Shown: positions 16,171-23,336 of the stretch, in pieces
Layout of the letters: each line of letters begins with the position of its first letter
How positions within the stretch are numbered: position 1 is the stretch's first letter
Source of the DNA: SZUA-442 sp963753185
GTDB lineage: Bacteria > Actinomycetota > Acidimicrobiia > Spongiisociales > UBA5794
NCBI GenBank assembly: GCA_963753185.1
Contig: CAVWBO010000007.1
Location: 620,001 to 684,000, forward strand
Length of the DNA stretch: 64,000 bases
Reading direction: 5' to 3'
Position numbers and translations under genes: made by a program
Notes under the pieces: model-generated
Database searches by the model: none
Told to the model about the DNA's origin: nothing
What the model saw: the letters and a program-made list of their open reading frames with translations, nothing else

Positions 16171-16348
16171 GACCGCCCCTTCCAGCTTGAAGGTCGAAGG
16201 GGTGGAACACGACCTTGGAACGGCGGAACGAGGATCCGACAGAGCTGCGCTATCAGCTCAACAGGAATCCCACCGCCCGACCAGGGCGTGCAACACCGAC
16301 CACAATCATCCCACCCAGCCGGATATGGGTGGCTGCTAGTTTGCGTCG
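16171..16348. other. Non-coding interval with degenerate half-site M
   Basis: This precedes the IS110 fragment and the next plus-strand gene. At 16319-16333, CCGGATATGGGTGG resembles the right half of site E (CACATATGGGTGG) or, read in reverse, CCCATATCCGGC. It is too diverged to call as a full site. I see no gene here. Confidence 0.3.
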
Positions 16349-16897
16349 ATGATCGGCGAGTCAGAGCGGACGAGCTACTACACAAACATGAGGTCGGCTG
16401 GGATCTGGTTCCTTCTGGGTGGTGCGCTTGCTCTGGTGAGGGCAGTTGTCGAGCTAGCCGACCCTGTGTACTGGGACCCGCTCTCAGTCCTTGACTACGC
16501 CGCTGCGCTGTTGACGACCATGGCTTGGGTGGCAACCGGCGTGGGGTTCATCCTGTGGTGGCGCACAACACCAATCCGGCGAGGCGCAGGGCTTCTTCTT
16601 GTCGCAGGAATCGGCACCGCAGTTTCGGGTATCGGGAATCTCCTCGAAGACGTCTTTGATCTGGAGTTCGGGGAGCTGCTCTTCACCTACGGCGGAATGA
16701 TCGGAGCAATTGCCGTGTTCGCTGCGGCCGTCCTGATGCTCACAGTTCGGGACCCATTGAGATGGACAGCCGTCCTTCTCCTGACGTTCATTGCGGGAGG
16801 CATCTTCCCAGACAACGGCGGTCAGTTCGTCTCCGGTGCCAGCCTCGTCGGGCTGGGTATATGGCTACTTGTCTACCGATCAAGCGCAGACCAGTGA
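16349..16897 (+). CDS. 4-5 TM membrane protein (intact paralogue of 5513-5900)
   Basis: 182 aa; an alternative ATG at 16388 gives 169 aa, and neither has a clear ribosome-binding site. Hydrophobic segments are GIWFLLGGALALVRAVVELA, VLDYAAALLTTMAWVATGVGFILWW, AGLLLVAGIGTAVSGIGNLL, FTYGGMIGAIAVFAAAVLML and WTAVLLLTFIAGGIF. The segment GNLLEDVFDLEFGELLFTYGGMIGA is strongly conserved with the damaged copy. No known family recognised. Sole intact gene of its module, ending 17 bp before site L. Confidence 0.65.
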   Translation: MIGESERTSYYTNMRSAGIWFLLGGALALVRAVVELADPVYWDPLSVLDYAAALLTTMAWVATGVGFILWWRTTPIRRGAGLLLVAGIGTAVSGIGNLLEDVFDLEFGELLFTYGGMIGAIAVFAAAVLMLTVRDPLRWTAVLLLTFIAGGIFPDNGGQFVSGASLVGLGIWLLVYRSSADQ

Positions 16898-16914
16898 TAA
16901 CCATCTTGGCCACG

Positions 16915-16930
16915 CATATCGGCACATAAG
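16915..16930 (+). repeat. Module site L
   Basis: CATATCGGCACATAAG, one change in the right arm, followed by GAGTGCACGCGT as at site H. It starts the intact F420-protein module. Confidence 0.8.
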
Positions 16931-17078
16931 AGTGCACGCGTTTGCCAGAACAGGCGAGAGTGGCGCTCTGCTGGTGCGCCGAGTGAAGGTCCTGGTGGTC
17001 GGGGCGCCAAAGACGCGGAGGCGATGGCCCGCATCCGTCGGCTTGCTAGGGTGCCGGTCGGGCGAGGAAGGAGACTCT

Positions 17079-17507
17079 ATGCCCGAGATCCCCGAGACCC
17101 ACCACGACCTCCTGGATGCTCCTTACGCCACGCTGGCCACCGTTGGCGCCAGCGGTCGACCGCAGTTGTCGACGGTGTGGTTCCTCGCGTCCGCCAACGG
17201 CACCGTGCGGTTGTCGGTCAACGCCACACGACAGAAAGCAAAGAACATGGTCGCCAACCCGAAGGTCGCCATGCATATCCAGGATCCAGGCGATTGGGCC
17301 CGCTATCTCGAGTTGCGCGGTGATGCCACGGTGGAACCAGACGACGACTACGTCTTCGCCGACCAACTCGGTGCCAAGTACGGCAACGACTTGCGCGACA
17401 GGGACCGTCCAGGTGAACGCCGCACAGTCGTGACAGTCAACTTGACCAGAGTACGGGCGGTCAACATGCGTCAGCCCGGAGCCGTCGGGTCAAAGCTGAA
17501 GCACTGA
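17079..17507 (+). CDS. PPOX-class F420-dependent oxidoreductase
   Basis: 142 aa from the ATG at 17079 with GAAGGAGA just upstream. Typical split-barrel pattern: YATLATVGASGRPQLSTVWFLASANGTVRLSVNATRQKAKNMVANPKVAMHI. It ends in a conserved TVNLTRVRAVN strand. Members of this family bind F420 or FMN and reduce small molecules; the substrate is unknown. Two decayed copies exist at 12473-12902 and ~18890-19010. The module from site L onward, including ~150 bp of upstream DNA, is duplicated at site H. Confidence 0.85.
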   Translation: MPEIPETHHDLLDAPYATLATVGASGRPQLSTVWFLASANGTVRLSVNATRQKAKNMVANPKVAMHIQDPGDWARYLELRGDATVEPDDDYVFADQLGAKYGNDLRDRDRPGERRTVVTVNLTRVRAVNMRQPGAVGSKLKH

Positions 17508-17518
17508 CGGCCATCGAA

Positions 17519-17554
17519 GGTGCTGCAACGATCACCTGATCCAAGGGCAATATG
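17519..17554 (+). repeat. Decayed IS30 right end joined to a half module site
   Basis: GGTGCTGCAACGATCACCTG is followed by ATCCAA, matching the IS30 right end (GGTGTTGCAACGATCACCTG then AAACCAA). GGCAATATG (17546-17554) follows, a variant of the right half-site GGCACATATG. The element itself is gone. The junction again matches the intact insertions. Confidence 0.75.
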
Positions 17555-17572
17555 CACGATTCGTAGTGAGCG

Positions 17573-17588
17573 CATACGTGCCGCTACG
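17573..17588 (-). repeat. Degenerate module site in reverse orientation
   Basis: CATACGTGCCGCTACG matches the reverse complement of the consensus (CATATGTGCCGATATG) at 13 of 16 positions. It lies 18 bp after the previous half-site. Confidence 0.45.
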
Positions 17589-17665
17589 TGTGCCTCCCAT
17601 CGAACGGCTGGGCATAGCGATCTGGAGCGCTGGGTGCCCGATGGCAGCTGCCAGCCGCCCGACGC

Positions 17666-18757
17666 TTAGCAGCACACGGAGGGGTCGTTGGCGTCGTCGG
17701 TCGTCGACTGGAAGACCAGAGTGACGTCTGAACCGTCCGGATGCATCTTGTAGATCGCAAAGAACTCCGACGTGGGCGAAAAGACATAGCGGGTGAAGTA
17801 GATCCAGTCACCGTCAGGCGACCACGACGGATGGAAGTCCGCTTCGGTCTCGCCGTTCGTCAGTTGCTGTAACCCGCTGCCATCCGCGTTCACCACGAAG
17901 ATGTGTGACTCGCCGCCGCGATAGCGGGTGGAGCCAAAGGCGTCGTAGAAGACGATCTGCGAGCCGTCCGGGGACCACCACGGGTGGCCCGGTCTGAAGG
18001 GTTGGCCCGCGCTTGTCTCCTCTGGCGTTATCTGGCGTTCATTGCGCCCGTCGGCGTCGACGACCCACAGTGAGCTCAGCTCGTCGCGCCATCTTACGAA
18101 CACGATGTGAGCTCCGTCCCGGGAGTATTGAGGCGACGAGTCTTCCCCGGACTCGCCGTAGGGATTCGTCGTCAATCTCGTCATGGTGCCGTCGGCAACG
18201 GACACGATGTGTAGGCCGTCGGCGTCAACCACGAGGGTTTCGCCATCGGGCGCCCAGGCGGGATACCCCTCGAAGCCTTCGCCGGTCGTGACCTGGCGCA
18301 ACCCTGTGCCGTCGGCGTTGACGATGAAGATGTGGCTGTTGCCCGCATGGTCGCTGCCGAATGCGATCTTCGAACCGTCTCGCGACCAGTCGGGGTCGTC
18401 GACAGCGAAGTCCGTCACGGCGACCAGGTCGCTGCCGTCAGGAGCAGCGGTGTGGAGAATCCCACCTCCCAGCACGAAGACGATGCGTCCTGGCAGGGCG
18501 GGCGTGGGTGTCGCGATTGTCGTGGTGGGAGCAGGAGCGGTGGTCGTGGTCGATCCGATCGCGACCGTCGACGGGGAACTGCTCACAGTCGAAGGATCTG
18601 TCGTCGACAGAGCGGTGGGGTCGTCTTGTGACGCACACCCCGCGATCAGCAACATGATCGTGGCGGCCGTCCACCATCTCCATGCGTACCCTCGGCCCGC
18701 GCTGTACGGATGTGCCGTGATGTCAGCAGTCTCCTTGTGAACCTCATGCAGCAGCAT
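17666..18757 (-). CDS. TolB-like beta-propeller lipoprotein
   Basis: 363 aa from the ATG at 18757; the frame continues upstream into unrelated sequence. The signal segment WWTAATIMLLIAGC gives a lipobox, then a Ser/Thr/Pro linker. Five or more PD40-type blades follow with the signature DPDWSRDGSKIAFGSDHAGNSHIFIVNADGTGLRQVT (also YPAWAPDGE, SPQYSRDGAHIVFV, HPWWSPDGSQIVFY, HPSWSPDGDWIYFT). TolB-like propellers bind proteins or ligands at the cell surface. The last residues DPSVCC are Cys-rich. It converges on the F420 module. Confidence 0.8.
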   Translation of the reverse strand: MLLHEVHKETADITAHPYSAGRGYAWRWWTAATIMLLIAGCASQDDPTALSTTDPSTVSSSPSTVAIGSTTTTAPAPTTTIATPTPALPGRIVFVLGGGILHTAAPDGSDLVAVTDFAVDDPDWSRDGSKIAFGSDHAGNSHIFIVNADGTGLRQVTTGEGFEGYPAWAPDGETLVVDADGLHIVSVADGTMTRLTTNPYGESGEDSSPQYSRDGAHIVFVRWRDELSSLWVVDADGRNERQITPEETSAGQPFRPGHPWWSPDGSQIVFYDAFGSTRYRGGESHIFVVNADGSGLQQLTNGETEADFHPSWSPDGDWIYFTRYVFSPTSEFFAIYKMHPDGSDVTLVFQSTTDDANDPSVCC

Positions 18758-18889
18758 CCGTCCGCCTTCCCCGTTTGTTCCTGTCGGATATCTATGTGTC
18801 CGGCTCGGCGACGCGATTGACAGAATCTCGCGAAGTTGCGTCCCGGCCGCGCCCCCGCTCGCCGACCTCGGACGAAGATCGCGCCAAGG

Positions 18890-19010
18890 AGCCGGCCGTC
18901 GGGCTGGCTGGCGTGTCGGTCGACTGCAGAAGGAGATTCCGTACTCGAGACAATCGAGGCCCACCACGACCCGCTGGATGCTCGTGGACCCTGGCGTCTC
19001 AGTCGCCGAG
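18890..19010 (+). pseudogene. Third, highly decayed F420/PPOX module start
   Basis: The segment GTCGGGCTGGCTGGCGTGTC, then GCAGAAGGAGATTCCG and a translated stretch ETIEAHHDPLDA, matches the upstream region, ribosome-binding site and first residues (PEIPETHHDLLDA) of the intact gene at 17079. The start codon is lost and similarity ends within ~100 bp, where the opposite-strand hydrolase gene begins to overlap. Confidence 0.6.
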
Positions 19011-19853
19011 CGACTCCTCGACGCGGTTGAAGAATTCATGGGTAAGGGCTACGAAAAGGGATCGTTGCTCCGAACTCACCGCATGGCCAGCGCGGTCAAG
19101 AATCGCGAAAGTTGACCGTGGGAACAGTTCGAGGATGTTCCAGATGTCCCGGTAACCCGTGACGTTGTCCTGACGCCCGGCCACGATGAGGGAAGGTGCA
19201 GTCATCGGTGCCGCCTCAGCGAGGTCAAAGGAGTAGTTGATTCGCTCACCGAGCTGAGCCAGGAAGACCTGGTCGGCAGCGATGAATCCAGGCTTGATGG
19301 AGTTCCGAAAGAACTCGAGGTTCTCAGCAGATTGGATCACCGCAACCTGTGTCCAGAACTCCTCATCCGGTCGGAGTCCCGCCACCAAGTTGGCATCTTC
19401 GACAAGGATCGTCTGCTCTGGGACCTGTCGTTCCGCTCGCGACTTGATCATCGGTTCGGAGAGCATCAGTCCAGCGAGACGTGAGCCCCAGCGATAGTTG
19501 TACCCGAGAGCGGTGTACGCGCCATACGACGACCCGATCATCACGCACGACCCGCCTCCGGCGACCATATTCACGAACTCACCGACGACGTCGAGTATCG
19601 CGTCCTGATTGGCGAGCTCGGGTGTCCCGGGCGTCGTACCCATCCCGGGTAGGTCGGGGTAGATCCTTCGCCAGCCTGACCGGTTGGCGAAGATCGGCTC
19701 AAAGGTGTCGATCATCTGCTTCCGGGTCGATGGCAGACCGTGCAGTAGGACGACGGGTCGCCCTTCACCGATCACGTCGTAGCCGACGTGTGCACCTCCA
19801 GCCGAAACCTTCAGCTGATGCCTCCCTCGATCGCATGGTTCTTTCACGGTCAT
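18999..19853 (-). CDS. Alpha/beta-hydrolase
   Basis: About 284 aa from the ATG at 19853 (frame open to a TTG at 19892). Fold markers are GEGRPVVLLHGLPSTRKQMID (oxyanion loop), YPDLPGMGTTPGTP, the nucleophile elbow IGSSYGAYTALGY, LIVAGRQDNVTGYRDI (acid Asp) and ILDRAGHAVSSEQ (catalytic His). The triad is complete. No signal peptide, so cytoplasmic. The substrate cannot be told from sequence. Its 3' end overlaps the remnant of a third F420 module. Confidence 0.8.
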   Translation of the reverse strand: MTVKEPCDRGRHQLKVSAGGAHVGYDVIGEGRPVVLLHGLPSTRKQMIDTFEPIFANRSGWRRIYPDLPGMGTTPGTPELANQDAILDVVGEFVNMVAGGGSCVMIGSSYGAYTALGYNYRWGSRLAGLMLSEPMIKSRAERQVPEQTILVEDANLVAGLRPDEEFWTQVAVIQSAENLEFFRNSIKPGFIAADQVFLAQLGERINYSFDLAEAAPMTAPSLIVAGRQDNVTGYRDIWNILELFPRSTFAILDRAGHAVSSEQRSLFVALTHEFFNRVEESLGD

Positions 19854-19938
19854 CGTGCCGAAGGTTGGCAACCTACACGTATCGGTGTTCAAGAGGGCGG
19901 AAAGGGCATCCGAGGGTCACGCGCCCGCTCATGGCAGC

Positions 19939-19955
19939 CTTGGTTTCAGGTGATC
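19939..19955 (-). repeat. Decayed IS30 end
   Basis: CTTGGTTTCAGGTGATC is identical over 17 bp to the outer end of the IS30 right terminus in reverse complement, then diverges. The preceding CATGGCAGC may be a worn CATATCGGC half-site. Confidence 0.6.
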
Positions 19956-20083
19956 CTCTGAGCGAACGGGGGGCTACCTGGGTCTTCTGAGCTACGTCGG
20001 GTCCTATCTGGGAGGAGCGGTTTGGCGGAAGTTGAACGCTCTCGGCGTCGGGCTCTCGCACCGACCGAAACGGCTGCCGATCG

Positions 20084-20719
20084 TCACGCCATCCGTGCGT
20101 GGGCCTCAAGGTGGTGTTCGTGGGGGTCGAGGCGGAATCGGACGTAGAAGATCAGCATGAAGATGACCAGGCCCATCACGGGCCATCCGACCAGCGTCCG
20201 ATCCACGAGGAACTCGGAGCCCGAGACGTTGCTCAGGTGCCAGGCCTCCCAGGTCGTCAGACCCATCTCAGCGACCGCCCACACGAGCGTGATCTGGGCA
20301 GCGACCCGTCGGTATACGGGGTGGTCCATCGACAGGTGCTGATACCGCACGACCAGGGGAATGAGGTAGCCGGCGAGCGGGTGTCTCGTGAAGGCGGTGA
20401 CACCGACGGCGGTGGCGATGAGGGCGCTCGTGGCTACGCCGAACCCGAAGAACACGTTCTCGGACCCTGTCAGGACTCCGGCGATCCCACGCACGATGAC
20501 GTATCCGAGGGATACGGGGAGAAGCCACCCGATCGCTTGCCCACGGGCGCGTCGGATGACAATGAGGCCAGCCGACAGGATCGTGGCGGCCACCATGCCG
20601 GCAACCAGGCCGAACCAGTTGTTGGCGACGAGGAACGCCACGCTCGGCGCCAGGGACGCGACGATGCCCGACGGACCACGTCGCTGCTGCTCGATCATGT
20701 CGGGAATCCGGTGCGTCAT
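20084..20719 (-). CDS. DUF3159 family membrane protein
   Basis: 211 aa from the ATG at 20719. Several TM helices: SVAFLVANNWFGLVAGMVAATILSAGLIVIRRARGQ, AIGWLLPVSLGYVIVRGIAGVLTGSENVFFGFGV, HPLAGYLIPLVVRY, AQITLVWAVAEMGL and WPVMGLVIFMLIFYVRFRLDPHE. The pattern 'RRARGQ...SENVFFGFGVATSALIATAVGVTAFTRHPL' is characteristic of the DUF3159/VC0807-like group in actinobacteria, of unknown function. The open frame runs further upstream without recognisable sequence. Confidence 0.75.
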   Translation of the reverse strand: MTHRIPDMIEQQRRGPSGIVASLAPSVAFLVANNWFGLVAGMVAATILSAGLIVIRRARGQAIGWLLPVSLGYVIVRGIAGVLTGSENVFFGFGVATSALIATAVGVTAFTRHPLAGYLIPLVVRYQHLSMDHPVYRRVAAQITLVWAVAEMGLTTWEAWHLSNVSGSEFLVDRTLVGWPVMGLVIFMLIFYVRFRLDPHEHHLEAHARMA

Positions 20720-20783
20720 CCTCGTCCCTGCGTTGCATCGGTCAACGAACGGGCCTCCACGACTATTCCGCGGCTGACACCGA

Positions 20784-20873
20784 TCAGAGCACGTCGGCGA
20801 CGATGGCGGCCACCTCATGGTTCTCTGTCGGGACGAGGTGGCCCGCACCCTGGACGACGACGAGGTCCGCTCG
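20784..20873 (-). pseudogene. C-terminal scrap of an alpha/beta-hydrolase
   Basis: RADLVVVQGAGHLVPTENHEVAAIVADVL is the last strand, catalytic His loop and final helix of an alpha/beta-hydrolase. Nothing recognisable precedes it in any nearby frame, so only ~30 codons remain. Confidence 0.6.
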
Positions 20874-21064
20874 TGGAACCGGCCCACGAGGTCCTTCAGG
20901 TAGGGGCCGCGGTGGGTCTCGAGTTCCCCCGGGCCGGGCGGGCCACAGGAAAGCTCGTCGTCCTCCCATGACGGGGGCGACCCACTGATCAGCTCCCGTT
21001 CCTCTCGTCGATCGAACGCCGCGTGGACAGCCGAGGATCTCCCCGCACCGAAGCATCGGCCCCC

Positions 21065-21280
21065 GCGTCGATCGACGACTTCTTGGACTTGCCGATCAAG
21101 AGGTACCCGCACCGCGGGCTCCTCGTCCGCGCCTTCGAACTCGTGGCCACCGTGACGGCCTATGACGGGCTCTACCCCGCACTCTCGGAGGTAGTCCAGA
21201 GTCCCCTCCTGACCGGCGACACCGTCCTCCACGGTCGTCCAGCCGATGTTCACCGGTTGCTAGGAAGGGCTACTGCTTGA
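21065..21280 (+). pseudogene. VapC-type PIN toxin, C-terminal fragment
   Basis: SIDDFLDLPIKRYPHRGLLVRAFELVATVTAYDGLYPALSEVVQSPLLTGD is the second half of a VapC PIN nuclease (LPI-RYPH-LL..A-ELR...TAYDA-YVALAE...LLT-D). The N-terminal half with the first catalytic Asp is absent. The frame overlaps the 3' end of the minus-strand gene at 21270. Confidence 0.65.
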
Positions 21281-22277
21281 GGATCAGCACCGCCCCGCCG
21301 GCTCCGACGATGATGATGGCGCCGATGATCATCGCCCAGATGATCGGTGCGAACGACACGTCCTGGATCGTCTCGTAATTGTCGAGGTTCGTGGCGAAGA
21401 TCCCCACGAAGCCGTCGAAACGCTCGAGCGAACCAGGCATCGTCTGCATCGCTGCGGCCGTCGCCGGGAAGTTCTCGCCCATGAATGCACCGAGCTCTTC
21501 GGGCGCCATGCCCATCTGAGCCGCGAGGTCGGGGAGCATCTCAGCCTGCATCTGCTGTCCCATCGCGGACACGACGCCCAGAGCGGCCGACGCACCGTCG
21601 ACGAGCTCCTGGGTGTAGATCGGCTGGAGGTTCTCGTTGAGTTGATCAGCGTCCGCCGCCTTCTGTGGCAGGCTGAGCACGAAGCTGGCGATGACGATGC
21701 TGGCACCAAGCACCACAGCAAGGATTGGCCACAGCCGCCCTTGGAGAAACATGAGCCCACCGACCACGATGGCAAGCAGCCCCGACACCGTGATGATCCA
21801 TGGCACCGTCGTTGCGGGCAGGTCATCCGTCGGGATCGCATCGGCGGAGGCGAACAGCGCGCCCTGGCTGTCGAGGGTGTCGATCAGGCCGTTGAACGTC
21901 TCCGTGATCTCGGGCAGCGCTGACATCCCTGTTGCCACGTCCGGGTAGTTCGCGGAGACCATTGCCCCGAAGTCCTCGACGCTGATCCCCATGGCACCGG
22001 CCATGCCGGGCGCGACGACGGTCTGGAACTCCTGCCCTGCTGCCTGGAGACCAGCGATATCTGCTCGCGCGGTCTCGAGTGATTCCTCTGAGAGCACCGG
22101 GCGGAAGTCGTCGATCATCTCCTCGAACGCGGGCCCCACCTCGAACAAGTTGTTGATGAGGGTCATCGCGACGAAGCCGACCCCGACGAGGATGACCACC
22201 AGCGCTGCGATCATGCGGACGGGACCAGCCTTGCCCTCATTGACGGCCTTGGAAGGCCTCGTCGTGACAGCGGTCAT
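21270..22277 (-). CDS. Membrane protein with two similar extracytoplasmic domains
   Basis: 335 aa from the ATG at 22277, preceded by GGAG. TM segments lie near residues 22-42, 180-225 (two helices) and 312-332. Two loop domains show an internal repeat: EDFGAMVSANYPDVATGMSALPEITETFNGLIDTL and EELGAFMGENFPATAAAMQTMPGSLERFDGFVGIF. Both loops contain long helical stretches. Family not recognised. A 9-bp-arm inverted repeat 65 bp upstream (22342-22366) suggests repressor control. Confidence 0.65.
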   Translation of the reverse strand: MTAVTTRPSKAVNEGKAGPVRMIAALVVILVGVGFVAMTLINNLFEVGPAFEEMIDDFRPVLSEESLETARADIAGLQAAGQEFQTVVAPGMAGAMGISVEDFGAMVSANYPDVATGMSALPEITETFNGLIDTLDSQGALFASADAIPTDDLPATTVPWIITVSGLLAIVVGGLMFLQGRLWPILAVVLGASIVIASFVLSLPQKAADADQLNENLQPIYTQELVDGASAALGVVSAMGQQMQAEMLPDLAAQMGMAPEELGAFMGENFPATAAAMQTMPGSLERFDGFVGIFATNLDNYETIQDVSFAPIIWAMIIGAIIIVGAGGAVLILKQ

Positions 22278-22341
22278 GGGTTCTCCTCGCTCCTTCTTCG
22301 ACATGCCGGGCTGAGATGCCCGGTCACGATGTCGTGTGTTA

Positions 22342-22366
22342 CTTAGATACAAACTATGTAACTAAG
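22342..22366. promoter_or_regulatory. Inverted-repeat operator CTTAGATAC-n7-GTAACTAAG
   Basis: Arms CTTAGATAC and GTAACTAAG match at 8 of 9 positions around AAACTAT. It is AT-rich within GC-rich DNA and sits upstream of the minus-strand membrane gene. The size suits a dimeric TetR, MarR or PadR-type regulator; no regulator gene is adjacent. Confidence 0.5.
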
Positions 22367-22462
22367 AAACTCTACCCGAAGGTGAGAGCTGTCGTGAGTG
22401 TCTGTCCTGCTATCCCCAGTCGCGGTCTTCGCGGCTGGGCCCAACGGCCAGCGAAGGCGGCT

Positions 22463-22530
22463 CCATAGCCAGCACTATCAGACCAACTCGCCGAGCGCTG
22501 CTATGACCCCTGAACCCACCTGCCGATATG
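22463..22530 (+). repeat. Decayed IS30 left end plus half module site (reverse orientation)
   Basis: Read in reverse, GGTGGGTTCAGGGGTCATAG continues as CAGCGCTCGGCGAG, matching the IS30 left end (GGTGGTTTCAGGGGGTCATT, then GCAACGCTTCGGCGAG), and includes the codons for the transposase tail SDKLAEAL. It abuts TGCCGATATGGGCGG (22521-22535), the reverse complement of the left half-site as found at site F (CCGCCCATATCGGC). This is the rightmost trace of the array. Confidence 0.75.
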
Positions 22531-22548
22531 GGCGGGGTGTTGGTGGTG

Positions 22549-23073
22549 CTACACCGAGGTGGGGTCGATGGTGATGCCGTTGTCCGTGACTGTGCCGACG
22601 ACCGTGATTGACTCAGGCGACCATTGCGTCCCACCGTCCTCGATGAGTGGGTAGGCAACGGTGGTTTCAGGATTGGTGATCGTCATGCTCGCGCCCCCGC
22701 ATTGCGGCGGGTACGACTCGGCGAGCGACTCGCACAGCTGACCGGTATCTCCAGCTCGCACGATGAAGCCTTCGACAGCGATCCGCTCCGATCCCTGATA
22801 TGCAAGGGCCTCGGTGACCGACAGTGGATCGATCACCATCCCGCTTGGCACGGATCCATCTGCGTCCGTGGAGGGTGCGAGGGGGTCGTTGCCACCCTCT
22901 ACGAGGTCGTCGTCGACGAGCGTGTCCTGACAATCGGGGGCGTCCTCGGCGCATGCGCCCAGCAAAGTCGGCAGTTCATCAACCCTGGGCCCACTGCTCT
23001 GATCGCCCACGGCACACGCCGACACCGTCAACGCACCAAAGATCATCACAACGACGGCAGATCGGTTCCACAT
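22549..23073 (-). CDS. Hypothetical lipoprotein
   Basis: 174 aa from the ATG at 23073 with GGAGATGGAGTG upstream. Signal peptide MWNRSAVVVMIFGALTVSAC ends in a lipobox. The mature part contains four Cys (GACAEDAPDCQD and QLCESLAESYPPQCGG) in two likely disulfide pairs, and a segment YQGSERIAVEGFIVRAGD...VGTVTDNGITIDPTSV resembling a small OB-like beta barrel. Function unknown. Confidence 0.7.
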   Translation of the reverse strand: MWNRSAVVVMIFGALTVSACAVGDQSSGPRVDELPTLLGACAEDAPDCQDTLVDDDLVEGGNDPLAPSTDADGSVPSGMVIDPLSVTEALAYQGSERIAVEGFIVRAGDTGQLCESLAESYPPQCGGASMTITNPETTVAYPLIEDGGTQWSPESITVVGTVTDNGITIDPTSV

Positions 23074-23336
23074 CACTCCATCTCCCTCCGGTTGTGGGAC
23101 GCTCGGTTCTTGGACGCCAGCTCGATGCTCCAGGGTTCCCACACGGTCGAGAACGACGCCGACGCAACTCGCAATGGGTGAGCGCGGTCCAATCTGGGCG
23201 ATCCATTCACACAGGCATCCGGTCGCCAGCTTCCTCCTCATCAGGAGCCGCCCCTCCCGAGCGCTCAGCAGGGAGTCATCGATGCGGTCATCCGATGGTG
23301 GGCATCGTGTCGCGGCGAGGTCGGTAGGGTGCCCCG

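Noticed and set aside
4177..16930. CRISPR array
   Set aside because: The repeats are 16 bp and spaced by 0.4 to 3 kb of coding sequence, not by short unique spacers.
18770..18810. Possible module site (CTATGTGTCCGGC) between the TolB-like gene and the F420 remnant
   Set aside because: Too few matching positions to separate from chance.
19866..19890. Possible module site (CACGTATCGGTGTTCA) at the start of the hydrolase gene
   Set aside because: Only about 9 of 16 positions match the consensus, so it is not supported.
2122..22530. Integron cassette array with attC sites
   Set aside because: I find no paired RYYYAAC/GTTRRRY core sites or long attC folds, genes face both ways, and there is no integrase in the window. 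The 16-bp palindrome is closer to a dif-like or IS hot-spot site.
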